Assembly (NCBI GenBank): GCA_014762625.1
Contig: JABURQ010000012.1
Span: 16,716-80,715, forward strand
Length of the DNA stretch: 64,000 nt
Direction of reading: 5' to 3'
Source of the DNA: Planctomycetaceae bacterium
Lineage (GTDB): Bacteria; Planctomycetota; Planctomycetia; Planctomycetales; Planctomycetaceae
The translations under genes were made by a program, and so were the position numbers. A model generated the notes under the pieces. That model saw only the letters and a program-made list of their open reading frames with translations, was not told where the DNA came from and did not search any database. Within the stretch, counting starts at the first letter, position 1. Each line of letters begins with the position of its first letter. Below, piece after piece: positions 8,792-17,742 of the stretch.

Positions 8792-11596
8792 ATGGCCAAG
8801 AAAAAGAAGAAAACTTCCAAAAGTGTCGAGACGATCACCCACGAAGATGCATCGCGGAAAAACATCCCCACCGCTGAACTTCAGTCGGTCGTCGGTGATG
8901 ACGATCGCAATCCGATCAAGGTTGCCTACGAACGCCGGAATCGCGATCTCGATCCACAACTCGTCTGGCGTGGGAAAGACGAGCAGGACTGGTCTGATCT
9001 CGTCGTCAATGCTCCTCCGCTCTACATTCAGGAAAAGGTCCATCCAAAAGTCCTGATCGACGATCTGATGCGGAAAACCGAGAACCTGGAAAAAGAGCAG
9101 CCTGGAACGCAGCTCGATCTCTTCGCGGATTTCAATGGCCTCCCCGACAACGCCCGCTCGACCGATTTTTATGAGCACGAGGGGCACTGGTCGAATCGCA
9201 TGATCCTCGGGGACAGCTTGCAGGTCATGGCGTCGCTGGCCGAACGAGAGGGGCTGAGAGGTCAGGTCCAATGCATCTATATCGATCCACCTTACGGCAT
9301 CAAATTCAATTCCAACTTCCAATGGTCGACGACCAGCAACAAGGTTGCTGATGGAAAAGCGGACCACATTACTCGCGAGCCCGAGCAGGTCAAAGCATTT
9401 CGCGATACCTGGCGGGACGGAACACATTCATATCTCACGTATCTTCGCGACAGACTAACGGTCGCACATGATCTGCTTAATGAGACTGGTTCATTATTCG
9501 TACAAATCGGCGACGAGAATGTCCATTTGGTACGTTCCCTGCTCGACGAAGTTTTCGGAGACACGAACTTTCTCAGCTTAATCATGTTCGAGAAAACAAG
9601 TAGTGCCTCATCGGGACGTCTCTCATCTGTAGCTGACTACATCCTTTGGTATGCCAAAAACACAGATTCAGTAAAGTATCGGCAACCATTCAAGCAGAAA
9701 GAGTTGGGAGAAGCTGGAACGACCCAGTATATCTGGTTTGATTCATATGAGCAGGGTGAACGAAGGATGACAGCAGAGGACAAGTTGTCCATTGGTAAAC
9801 GTTCTGAATGGCGAGTTTTTGCTTGCGATAATTTGACGAGTCAGAGACCTGCCCAAGGTGGTGATGTCAAAGAGTTCGACTACGCAGGAAAACAATTTCA
9901 ACCCGGGAAGGGAACCTTCAAAACAGACCAAAATGGGCTAGATCAACTAGCAAGAGCAGGACGCTTAAAACCGATCGGCAACACTTTGATGTATAAGCGG
10001 TTTCTCGATGATTTCTCTGTGATACCGATCGCAAATATCTGGTCAGACGTAAAAATGACAGGGTTCTCTGAAGCAAAAACTTACATCGTTCAAACTGGCC
10101 AGAAAGTGATTCAACGGTGTCTCTTGATGGCTACCGATCCGGGTGATTTGGTTCTAGACCCAACCTGTGGCTCCGGAACTACCGCTTACGTAGCAGAGCA
10201 ATGGGGACGCCGCTGGATCACGATCGATACCTCTAGAGTTGCTCTCGCTCTGGCTCGTGCAAGAATCATGGGAGCCCGGTATCCCTACTATCTTCTCTCG
10301 GATAGCAGTGCGGGAAAACAGAAAGAAGCAGAGATCACGCGTACCGATCCGAGTGACTCTCCGAGCGGCAGTAACATCCGGCATGGTTTTGTCTACCAGC
10401 GTGTCCCTCACATCATGCTCAGCTCGATCGCGAACAACACTGAGATCGGTGTAATCTGGGAACAATTTCAGGAAAAGCTCGGGCCATTGCGTGAGAAATT
10501 GAACCAAGCCTTGAATCAGAAATGGGAGGAATGGGAGATTCCCAGAGAAGCCGGCGATGACTGGTCGAAAGATGTGAAAACACTGCACGCCGAATGGTGG
10601 GAGCAGCGAATCGCTCGACAGAAAGAAATCGATGCCAGCATCGCCGCCAAGGCCGACTTCGAATATCTCTACGACAAACCTTACGAAGACAAATCCAAGG
10701 TCCGTGTGGCTGGCCCCTTCACCGTAGAAAGCATCTCACCACATCGCGTGCTGGGAGTCGATGAAAACGACGAACTGATCGATCCGATCGAAGTCGCCGA
10801 CAAAGAGACCGAAGGCAGCCAGGACTTCGCCTCGATGATTCTGGACAACCTGAAGACCGCAGGTGTCCAGCAGGCTCACAAGGAAGACAAAATCAACTTT
10901 TCCTCGCTGGCCCCGTGGCCCGGCGAATACATTTGTGCCGAGGGACGCTACCTCGAAGGTGATGACGAGGAGGGTGACGAGAAGCGAGCCGGCATTTTCA
11001 TCGGTCCTGAGTTCGGAACCGTCACACGCCAGAATCTCGTCGCGGCAGCTCGTGAGTGCGGCGATGCCGGCTTCGACGTCCTCATCGCCTGTGCCTTCAG
11101 CTACGACGCTCACTCAGCCGATTTTGACAAGCTGGGAGCTCTCCCGGTGCTCAAGGCTCGCATGAACGCTGATCTCCATATGGCGGAAGATCTCAAAAAT
11201 ACCGGTTCCGGAAATCTCTTTGTCATCTTCGGAGAGCCGGACATCGACATTCTCGATGCCGACGATGATCAGATTCAGGTGAAGATCAACGGCGTCGATG
11301 TCTTCCATCCGAACACCGGTGAAGTCCGCAGCGACAGTGCCGACGGCATCGCCTGCTGGTTCATCGACACCGATTACAACGAAGAAAGTTTCTTCGTCCG
11401 CCAGGCATACTTCCTCGGAGCTAACGATCCTTACAAATCACTCAAGCGATCGCTCAAAGCGGAGATCAATGAGGAAGCCTGGGAAACGCTCCACAGCGAC
11501 ACATCGCGTCCGTTCCCGAAACCCGACGGAGGCCGCATCGCGGTGAAAGTGATCAATCACCTGGGCGATGAAGTGATGAAAGTGTTTCGGGTGTAA
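8792..11596 (+). CDS. mod: Type III site-specific DNA adenine methyltransferase, Mod subunit
   Basis: A 934-residue methyltransferase of the beta order: the catalytic IDPPYG motif comes first (DPPY at 165-168) and the AdoMet-binding VLDPTCGSGTT follows at about 453-463. It methylates adenine N6 on one strand of the target and provides target recognition for the Res subunit. The N-terminus is lysine-rich (KKKKK). The region between the two motifs (about 9560-10110) should contain the target recognition domain and reads as more AT-rich than either side. A long C-terminal part (about 470-934) goes beyond the shortest Mod proteins. The ATG directly follows the dinD stop, so translation is probably coupled. 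Confidence 0.93.
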   Translation: MAKKKKKTSKSVETITHEDASRKNIPTAELQSVVGDDDRNPIKVAYERRNRDLDPQLVWRGKDEQDWSDLVVNAPPLYIQEKVHPKVLIDDLMRKTENLEKEQPGTQLDLFADFNGLPDNARSTDFYEHEGHWSNRMILGDSLQVMASLAEREGLRGQVQCIYIDPPYGIKFNSNFQWSTTSNKVADGKADHITREPEQVKAFRDTWRDGTHSYLTYLRDRLTVAHDLLNETGSLFVQIGDENVHLVRSLLDEVFGDTNFLSLIMFEKTSSASSGRLSSVADYILWYAKNTDSVKYRQPFKQKELGEAGTTQYIWFDSYEQGERRMTAEDKLSIGKRSEWRVFACDNLTSQRPAQGGDVKEFDYAGKQFQPGKGTFKTDQNGLDQLARAGRLKPIGNTLMYKRFLDDFSVIPIANIWSDVKMTGFSEAKTYIVQTGQKVIQRCLLMATDPGDLVLDPTCGSGTTAYVAEQWGRRWITIDTSRVALALARARIMGARYPYYLLSDSSAGKQKEAEITRTDPSDSPSGSNIRHGFVYQRVPHIMLSSIANNTEIGVIWEQFQEKLGPLREKLNQALNQKWEEWEIPREAGDDWSKDVKTLHAEWWEQRIARQKEIDASIAAKADFEYLYDKPYEDKSKVRVAGPFTVESISPHRVLGVDENDELIDPIEVADKETEGSQDFASMILDNLKTAGVQQAHKEDKINFSSLAPWPGEYICAEGRYLEGDDEEGDEKRAGIFIGPEFGTVTRQNLVAAARECGDAGFDVLIACAFSYDAHSADFDKLGALPVLKARMNADLHMAEDLKNTGSGNLFVIFGEPDIDILDADDDQIQVKINGVDVFHPNTGEVRSDSADGIACWFIDTDYNEESFFVRQAYFLGANDPYKSLKRSLKAEINEEAWETLHSDTSRPFPKPDGGRIAVKVINHLGDEVMKVFRV

Positions 11597-11666
11597 GTCT
11601 TGCGTTCAGTCTTGTGGGCTCTTTCAATCACAAGACTGTTCTGAGCTACTCAATGACAGGTGAGAG

Positions 11667-13259
11667 ATGACGACCGAACCCGATGATATGACATTTCGAG
11701 TAATAAGTCAGGACACCAGAATCTCTTCGAAGATCAAGGGATGGTCAGCATACTTGCATCGGGACTTTTGGGATGACTGGGGAAAATATTGCACTCAGTT
11801 TTATTTAACAATCGTAGATCCTGATGGCGAACATCACGACATTGGCAATGTGAAAATCGGAGAGGCTGGTCTCAAACCCGGTCGCGGTAAGAATCTTCCA
11901 GCTCAGACCCGCAAACCCGATATACCCGCGAGTTTTGACCAATTGGACGAGGAGTTTTTTTCGGTTGGACAGGATGAAGACTACTACGCAAAGCTTGGTC
12001 GCCTCGGGGACAGTATCCGAGTAAGAGTTTTGACAAGCCTCAATGATGTCGCATGGGACGCAGAAGCTTGGGAGATAGCCAAAGACGAAGATGTCATGTG
12101 GGAGTCTCTGATGCGATCTCTGACGGAATTAACCGTTAAGGGACAATTTCAGAGAATGGCTCGCGGTGATGCCAGAGTAACAAAGTATGACTTTACCTAT
12201 ACACCTCCGAAGAGGCTGTTCGAAGAAGAGCCACCCTTCAGCCTGACATTCAGTGTTGACCCGGACTCGCCAATCCCCACCAATATCCATGTTTTGATCG
12301 GTCGGAACGGAGTAGGAAAGACATTCCTACTTTCGCTAATGATAAAAGCACTAATCGCAAAAGACGCGGTTGCTCACCAATCCGGTAAGTTCGAATTCAA
12401 AGAAACCAAGCGTCGAGAAACATTCGCAAATGTGGTTACTGTTTCGTTCAGTGCTTTTGATGATTCTGAACTATTTCCTAACCGCCCGCCATCAAAGAAT
12501 TCCCTTGGCTTTGCTCACATAGGGCTGCGAGAGTCTAAAGCCAGGTCAAACAAAAAGCTCGTGAGGACCAAGTCGCCGTCCAGCCTTGCCAGAGAATTCA
12601 TTCAGAGCCTGAAGATCTGCCAGAAAGGAGCCCGCAGAGAGAGATGGATCAATTCAATATGTTCTCTGCAATCCGATCCAGTATTCAAATCCGCTCAGTT
12701 AACTGATTTGATCGACGCGGATCTGTCTGATCCGGAAAATGACGAAGAACGGGAAAAAGCCTTACGCACATTCAAAGAGCTCAGTTCGGGGCATAAAATC
12801 GTCCTCCTAACATTGACGAGACTTGTTGAAAAAGTCGAAGAACGAACTCTGGTATTGATTGATGAACCGGAAGCTCACCTTCATCCTCCTCTTTTGTCTG
12901 CGATGACGCGAGCTCTCTCTGATCTACTCGTCCAGAGAAATGGGGTGGCGATTGTGGCAACGCACTCTCCAATCATTCTACAAGAGGTTCCGAAGTCCTG
13001 CGTCTGGATACTAAACCGTCTTTACCAAGTCTCAAGTATTGAAAGACCCTCGATTGAGACATTTGCGGAAAGCATCGGTGTTTTGACTCGTGAAGTATTT
13101 CAGTTGGAACTCTCACAATCCGGGTATCACCAGATCCTCCGTGAACTGAGGCAAGAGGAGCCCAGCTACGAAGATGCTGTGGAAGAGTTGGACAATCAAC
13201 TCGGAGCTGAAGGCAAAGCTGTATTGCGAGGTTTGTTTTTGAACGACCACGATGAATAG
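11667..13259 (+). CDS. AAA/ABC-type ATPase, Septu PtuA-like
   Basis: A 530-residue ATPase. A unique N-terminal region (1-200, with aromatic-rich SSKIKGWSAYLHRDFWDD) precedes Walker A GRNGVGKT (about 212-219). LSSGHKI forms the signature region, LVLIDEPEAHLHP the Walker B and D-loop, and VAIVATHSP the H-loop. This is the OLD/RecF-like ATPase layout used by PtuA. The next gene, 8 nt downstream, encodes an HNH nuclease, the pairing that defines the Septu anti-phage system. A 70-nt gap separates it from mod, so it may be read from the restriction operon or from its own promoter. The long N-terminal extension is unusual for the PtuA proteins I know. Another two-gene ATPase/HNH system remains possible. 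Confidence 0.75.
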   Translation: MTTEPDDMTFRVISQDTRISSKIKGWSAYLHRDFWDDWGKYCTQFYLTIVDPDGEHHDIGNVKIGEAGLKPGRGKNLPAQTRKPDIPASFDQLDEEFFSVGQDEDYYAKLGRLGDSIRVRVLTSLNDVAWDAEAWEIAKDEDVMWESLMRSLTELTVKGQFQRMARGDARVTKYDFTYTPPKRLFEEEPPFSLTFSVDPDSPIPTNIHVLIGRNGVGKTFLLSLMIKALIAKDAVAHQSGKFEFKETKRRETFANVVTVSFSAFDDSELFPNRPPSKNSLGFAHIGLRESKARSNKKLVRTKSPSSLAREFIQSLKICQKGARRERWINSICSLQSDPVFKSAQLTDLIDADLSDPENDEEREKALRTFKELSSGHKIVLLTLTRLVEKVEERTLVLIDEPEAHLHPPLLSAMTRALSDLLVQRNGVAIVATHSPIILQEVPKSCVWILNRLYQVSSIERPSIETFAESIGVLTREVFQLELSQSGYHQILRELRQEEPSYEDAVEELDNQLGAEGKAVLRGLFLNDHDE

Positions 13260-13267
13260 AACTGCTC

Positions 13268-14125
13268 ATGAGAAACTTGCCGCTACCACAAGATGAATCG
13301 TCCCAACTCTTCAAAGCGAGAGATGTGTACGAAACGTGTATATCGAACGCGAGGGCTCCATTACGAACTCGCTTGCGAAGGATTCGGAACACTGTTGAAA
13401 ACGAAGCAAAAGATTATGACGACAAAGCTAAAAAACAACGCCTATTTCGTAAGCCTCCGCATGACCGAGTTCGTGGAGTGACAAAAGACGAGTTGATGAA
13501 AGTTTACACAGACCGAATGGTTAAAAAGAAATCGCCGGGACGCTCCATCTACGAAAGAATCCTGCTGGCCCCGAAGCATCGCATTTGCCCATTCTGTGGC
13601 ATAGGGACGGCCAACACGCTCGATCATTATTTGCCTAAATCTGAGTATCCAGTGTATGCAGTCAATCCTTCAAATCTTGTACCCTGTTGCGAATGGTGCC
13701 AAGGTGAGAAAAAAGAGTACTATCCTCGCTCAAAAGGAAAACAGCTACTTCACCCTTATTTTGACGACGTAGAAAACGAGCTCTGGCTTACTGCGGAAGT
13801 CGTCGAAGGTGTTCCCGCCTCATTCAGATATTTTGCCTCACCACCTGATACTTGGGCAACCTTTCAGAAACGACGTTTGGATGCTCATCTAAAAGAACTC
13901 AACCTGAATGAGCTTTTTTCTATAAATGCTGGGAGTAGGCTTTCCGAGATCAGGTCCAGGCTTATCAAACTTCACCAAAAAGGAGGTGAAATCGCGGTTC
14001 GAGAGCATTTGTCAGAAGAACTTGAAAGCATGGAAGCAGATCATTTGAATTCTTGGACATCTGCGATGTATCGAGCAGCGATTGAGAGCGACTGGTTTTG
14101 CGAAGGTGGATTTCGCGATACCTGA
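13268..14125 (+). CDS. HNH endonuclease, Septu PtuB-like
   Basis: A 285-residue protein with an HNH/beta-beta-alpha-metal core in the middle: Cys107-x2-Cys110 (CPFC), Asp119-His120 (LDHYLPK), Asn136 (NPSNLVP) and Cys141-x2-Cys144 (CEWC). The LDHYLPKSEYP pattern is typical of PtuB-type nucleases. The N-terminal 100 residues are very basic and the C-terminal part is helical. It follows the ATPase gene by 8 nt and should be its nuclease partner: in Septu the ATPase holds or gates the HNH subunit until infection lowers nucleotide levels or otherwise triggers it. That mechanism is known for the family and not shown by this sequence. Confidence 0.78.
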   Translation: MRNLPLPQDESSQLFKARDVYETCISNARAPLRTRLRRIRNTVENEAKDYDDKAKKQRLFRKPPHDRVRGVTKDELMKVYTDRMVKKKSPGRSIYERILLAPKHRICPFCGIGTANTLDHYLPKSEYPVYAVNPSNLVPCCEWCQGEKKEYYPRSKGKQLLHPYFDDVENELWLTAEVVEGVPASFRYFASPPDTWATFQKRRLDAHLKELNLNELFSINAGSRLSEIRSRLIKLHQKGGEIAVREHLSEELESMEADHLNSWTSAMYRAAIESDWFCEGGFRDT

Positions 14126-14203
14126 AACAATTCCATAAAGCGAGCCTTGAGTTAGTAGCGATTTGAATCGAAGCTTTCTCACTCGATATAGACTGAAAGC
14201 AGT

Positions 14204-14719
14204 ATGCCAAAACAAAAACATTTCCGACTTCCGGTGGTCTCCGCGGGAGCAGAGTATCTCGTGATGGGATACCTGATGAGGAGAAATATTCTCACGTACC
14301 AAGCCCCACCGCGAAACGAGGGCTATGACCTGATCTGCATCCATCCGGACCCTCGACACCTCCCGCAAAAAGACGAATCAGCACAGGTCCGTGTTCAAGT
14401 TAAGAGCCGGTATGCCACTGACTGCGGTCGTGGTTTTCCGGTTAAAGAAGCCAGCCTGGATGCTTTCGACTTTCTTGTTGTCGCCTTCCTGAACATCGGA
14501 AAATTTTTCAACAAAAATGACGGCTCCTCAGGCATGAGAGAACCGGAGTTTTATACTCTCCCCACGGAATTCGTTCGGGAGCATCATGACACAAGCTCAT
14601 CTTGGCAAAAGGTTCGGCTCGGTTCGGTTCAAGATGAAATCGAACAGTTCAAAAACGAAGCCGGCTTCGACTTGATCGCTGAAGAGTTGGGGATCCCGAA
14701 ACCTCGAAAAGTACGATAG
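14204..14719 (+). CDS. Predicted small PD-(D/E)XK-fold nuclease-like protein
   Basis: A 171-residue protein. Residues 14-30 (AGAEYLVMGYLMRRN, with Glu17) form the first helix. GYDLIC gives Asp42, and VRVQVKSR gives Gln65-x-Lys67; a hydrophobic strand with DAFDFLVVAFL follows. This E...D...QxK pattern is the core of many small PD-(D/E)XK proteins (DUF4365-like and Mrr-like). It may be a stand-alone nuclease or an accessory of the preceding ATPase/HNH pair, from which it is separated by 78 nt. The replacement of the usual E by Q in the last motif occurs in active Mrr enzymes. The assignment rests on motif pattern only. Confidence 0.6.
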   Translation: MPKQKHFRLPVVSAGAEYLVMGYLMRRNILTYQAPPRNEGYDLICIHPDPRHLPQKDESAQVRVQVKSRYATDCGRGFPVKEASLDAFDFLVVAFLNIGKFFNKNDGSSGMREPEFYTLPTEFVREHHDTSSSWQKVRLGSVQDEIEQFKNEAGFDLIAEELGIPKPRKVR

Positions 14720-14759
14720 TAGATCTGAAAATCTCAGACGGACACTGAAGGTCTCGACA

Positions 14760-15626
14760 ATGAGTATCAGTAGTTTTTACGAAAACCAGCTCGGAGCAAA
14801 ACTGGCCAATTCACGCTGGTCGTGGGGAGCGGTCGACAAAGTCACGGACCGAATCTTCCTGCGAGTCTGGAAAAGTGAAATTGAACATCCCCCTGCGGGT
14901 GAGCGTGTGCTCTTGCGGAAGGGAGATTGGGAGACGAACTCGAACGGATATGATGAACGCACCAAGCATATTCAGAAAATCAGAAATGGCTCCCAAGGCT
15001 ACGGCGTCGTTTGTGAGAGAAAGAAATCACAGTCAAAAGATGGTTCCAAAATCGCAAACTTCAACCAGGAGACTCTACTGAAATTTGGAGACATCATCGA
15101 TGACGGAAGTGACGTCTTCGCAGAGGTTATCGATCGAGTCTCGGTGAAAGATTTGGCACGCCAGCAATCCGGTCACAGCACTCTCGCTGACGACCTCAAA
15201 AGCCTCCTGAGAGCGAGTAAGAAAAAGTTCGATGAAACGACCAAGGAATCGATGGTCGACGCCAGGATCGGCCAGGGAGCCTTCAGAGCATCCGTGCTGC
15301 AGATGTGGGACCATGCTTGTGCAGTCACCGGATGTCGCGTCACGGACGCGATACGAGCGTCTCACATCAAGCCCTGGAAAGACTCTGACAATTCAGAGCG
15401 ACTGGACCCGATGAATGGACTCCCGCTGATCGCCACGCTCGATGCTCTATTTGATGCCGGCTTGATTTCATTTGAAGACTCGGGCGAGATGATTATCTCT
15501 GAGAAAATTTCCCCAAACGAGCGAACACTGCTGCGGCTCGATGGGCTGAAACTTCGGCATGATCCCCCTGAAGAGATGACCGAATACCTCGCGTTTCATC
15601 GCCGTCGATTCTTCGGCTACTCATAA
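14760..15626 (+). CDS. HNH endonuclease (HNH_2 type restriction-like)
   Basis: A 288-residue protein. The C-terminal third has the HNH_2 pattern: CAVTGC (Cys187, Cys192), ASHIKPW (His202), MNGLPL (Asn219), then DALFDAGLISF. The N-terminal half (about 20-130) is a beta-rich module with RVWKSE and YGVVCERK that may bind DNA. Proteins of this kind are often free-standing restriction endonucleases cutting modified or foreign DNA. It starts 40 nt after the predicted PD-(D/E)XK gene on the same strand. No methyltransferase is adjacent, so it may target modified DNA or work with Mod; this is inference. Confidence 0.8.
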   Translation: MSISSFYENQLGAKLANSRWSWGAVDKVTDRIFLRVWKSEIEHPPAGERVLLRKGDWETNSNGYDERTKHIQKIRNGSQGYGVVCERKKSQSKDGSKIANFNQETLLKFGDIIDDGSDVFAEVIDRVSVKDLARQQSGHSTLADDLKSLLRASKKKFDETTKESMVDARIGQGAFRASVLQMWDHACAVTGCRVTDAIRASHIKPWKDSDNSERLDPMNGLPLIATLDALFDAGLISFEDSGEMIISEKISPNERTLLRLDGLKLRHDPPEEMTEYLAFHRRRFFGYS

Positions 15627-15699
15627 AGGGATACTTAGCAAATTCGAAGATTAGATTTGTGACAGGATCGACAACTATTGAACCTTGGAAAGTGAGTGA

Positions 15700-16344
15700 A
15701 TGATGTCACCAATGAGCCCAGAGGACTATGAGGAATTGATCGCACTTCTCGACGGCAGAATTGATGAACTGACGAAACCAATACCCAGCAAACAGGTGTT
15801 AAGATTCGCTGAAGCGATTCGATCTGCGGATTCAGGTGACTACGCTCGACGAGGCTTCTATGGAGAAGAGGACTACGCGAATCTTCTCTCCGTGCAAGAG
15901 ATTGTCAAAGAACAGTTGCCTGGCATCTTGGAAAACATTCGTGCTCACTCGATCGATTCCGAAGGCGGCTGGAGAATGTCAAATGTCGATGCTATGGACG
16001 GTGATCACGGACTGTGTGCTATCTGTCGCGATCCATTTCAGCATTTTGAAAGGACTGCCGAAGTTCACCTTCTTGATATGCATGCAAATGCATTTCGGGG
16101 CGTGTGTCGTCCCTGTGTTCGAAATTACGCTCCACTCGCATTCACCGAAAGAGCAGACGTAAGAGAATGGCTAAAGCAAAACAGAGAAGTGTGTGAATCC
16201 CTTGAAGCGAACCCCAAAACTGAAAAACAACGAGTGGCATTGATTGATGCGGTGAGGCGACACGCTCACTCCACTCACTACTTCGGAGACATTTTTCGAT
16301 CCGCCCGCGATTGGGTTAAAAGTGCAGCTGGCGAATGGCGTTAA
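15700..16344 (+). CDS. Unknown protein with CxxC...CxxC zinc-binding segment
   Basis: A 214-residue protein I do not recognise. An acidic N-terminal helical half (1-100) is followed by CAIC (about 107-110) and, roughly 30 residues later, CRPC with two histidines between, a plausible zinc site resembling a degenerate HNH or treble-clef fold. The C-terminus is basic and helical (RHAHSTHYFGDIFRSARDW). It lies in the same direction as the nuclease genes, 73 nt downstream of the HNH gene. It could be a further effector or an inhibitor. No catalytic motif is certain. Confidence 0.6.
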   Translation: MMSPMSPEDYEELIALLDGRIDELTKPIPSKQVLRFAEAIRSADSGDYARRGFYGEEDYANLLSVQEIVKEQLPGILENIRAHSIDSEGGWRMSNVDAMDGDHGLCAICRDPFQHFERTAEVHLLDMHANAFRGVCRPCVRNYAPLAFTERADVREWLKQNREVCESLEANPKTEKQRVALIDAVRRHAHSTHYFGDIFRSARDWVKSAAGEWR

Positions 16345-16538
16345 ACAAAGGATGTGGCTTTAGAGTCTTTGAAGACTGATTCTTTGATTGAGGGTGACGT
16401 CTTGCGTTCGCGTGGCGTGCAGTTGGCGGCATTAGTCTGATAGAATTACGGACACGTGGGATAGGCTGATCCCCGAACACCGGCATCACCACCGGCTTCC
16501 CGCGTTTCTCTTTCTGGTGAATCGCGAAGGTGAGCGTG

Positions 16539-17249
16539 ATGTCTGCATGCGAAAGATATTTTCAGCAGTGGGATATTCGGCACGATGTCTATTGGTATTG
16601 GTGTAGCGATGAATGTCCCGATAAGAAGCCTGAACAGATCGCCGAAGAGTTCAAAAAAGATTGCTATATCGCTGCCTTTCGGGAAGCGGAAAAATCTGGG
16701 GTTCAGGATCGACTCAGGGAGCTTCATGAGAAACTGCTTTTTCTGGATCAAAAAGTTCGCGACAGCTGGGAGCTCATGCGATTTTGCTCGCCAGTCGGTG
16801 AAGATAAGCTGCTACTCAAATTCGATGATGCTCGCGAGGCTCTTCAGTCCAAGATCCTTGAATTGCGGCATTTCATTGATTCCCTCCCCCTGCTGCATGA
16901 GGAAATCGCTCGGGAGGCTCCGGAATCGGGCCTCGCAACGACTTACCTGCCCGATCACGACAACGAGGATAGAAGAGATCCTATTCTAGAGATTTGGGAT
17001 GGAATCAGGAAAAGTAAACAACGCGATTTGCTCAGGCTGTTGATCGAGAGCGAAGGCACGTCAGTTAGCCGAAACCAAGTGGTCATGAGAGTCTGGGGAG
17101 CTGACGGATGTACCGATGAAAATCTCGGTAAAGCAGTGCTACGCATAAACGAGCGAATCGGTCGCTTTGCCAATGTCAGCCTCACTCCTGATTCTCTGGT
17201 TCTGAAAAGACACGAGAAAGACAGAAAAAGGACAGATAAAATAGACTAA
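16539..17249 (+). CDS. Unknown protein with C-terminal winged-helix-like domain
   Basis: About 236 residues. The N-terminal part (ERYFQQWDIRHDVYWYW) is aromatic and charged, the middle (about 55-130) predicts coiled helices, and the last 85 residues (LLRLLIESEGTSVSRNQVV... RINERIG) look like a winged helix-turn-helix of the type seen in OmpR-like regulators. It could regulate the island genes. ATG at 16539 is preceded by AAGG 8 nt upstream and is preferred over an in-frame GTG at 16530. The 190 nt before it contain nothing else recognisable. Confidence 0.6.
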   Translation: MSACERYFQQWDIRHDVYWYWCSDECPDKKPEQIAEEFKKDCYIAAFREAEKSGVQDRLRELHEKLLFLDQKVRDSWELMRFCSPVGEDKLLLKFDDAREALQSKILELRHFIDSLPLLHEEIAREAPESGLATTYLPDHDNEDRRDPILEIWDGIRKSKQRDLLRLLIESEGTSVSRNQVVMRVWGADGCTDENLGKAVLRINERIGRFANVSLTPDSLVLKRHEKDRKRTDKID

Positions 17250-17318
17250 CTGTCCGGTATCTGTCGGCACCTTCAGTGCATACTCGCTCCGCAAGCTGAG
17301 TTATGAATTGGAGGTTTC

Positions 17319-17498
17319 ATGAAGTCTGAAACGGAAGAAAAGATCCCGACTGTTGAGTCGGTCCAGCAACGCATTGGTGCTAATGCTGCTGAGCGAAGGT
17401 ATCTTCGGCAGCTTCTGAAGCTTGCAAAATCTCGCGAACTGATGGGGGCCTCCGTTGACGAAGCAGCCCAAGAGAAGGGGGACTCTCGAAATGAGTGA
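17319..17498 (+). CDS. Small unknown protein overlapping the excisionase-like gene
   Basis: A 59-residue frame with a good ribosome binding site (TGGAGG, 7-8 nt before the ATG). It reads as a soluble helical, charged protein (EEKIPTVESVQQRIGANAAE, then RRYLRQLLKLAKSREL). The stop overlaps the start of the next gene by 8 nt (ATGAGTGA), which is typical of translational coupling. The pairing of a small helical protein with an AlpA-like protein is common at integration modules. Function unknown. Confidence 0.6.
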   Translation: MKSETEEKIPTVESVQQRIGANAAERRYLRQLLKLAKSRELMGASVDEAAQEKGDSRNE

Positions 17499-17691
17499 TC
17501 CCACTCCCAAACCGCTAGCCGTCCCTCCGCGTATCGCAGCTCGGATGCTCTGTGTCAGCGAACCAACTCTGCGAAAGCTCGGCATCCCCAAGGTGCGTGT
17601 TGGTTCGTCTGGCGTGCGGTATTCGGTCGAAGATCTTCGAGAGTGGCTGCGACAAAATCGAGAGCCGATTGAGCCGGAATCTGAAACATAA
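17491..17691 (+). CDS. AlpA/excisionase-like helix-turn-helix protein
   Basis: A 66-residue protein of the MerR-like excisionase (DNA-binding domain, excisionase family) type: PPRIAARMLCVSEPTLRKLG provides the helix-turn-helix, and VGSSGVRYSVEDLREWLRQN is the characteristic beta-hairpin and last helix. It would bind att or promoter DNA to direct excision or to control the integrase and helicase genes. It is encoded just upstream of the helicase gene and about 2.2 kb before the integrase, as in many planctomycete islands. Confidence 0.8.
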   Translation: MSDPTPKPLAVPPRIAARMLCVSEPTLRKLGIPKVRVGSSGVRYSVEDLREWLRQNREPIEPESET

Positions 17692-17742
17692 TAACCAAAA
17701 AAAAGCCAGCAGCGTGGCAGATAATCCGGGCAGGAAGCTGAT

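Noticed and set aside
17319..17691. Toxin-antitoxin pair reading of the two overlapping small genes
   Set aside because: The second gene has a clear excisionase-type helix-turn-helix with a beta-hairpin, and the first lacks any toxin motif; an integration-module pair fits better.
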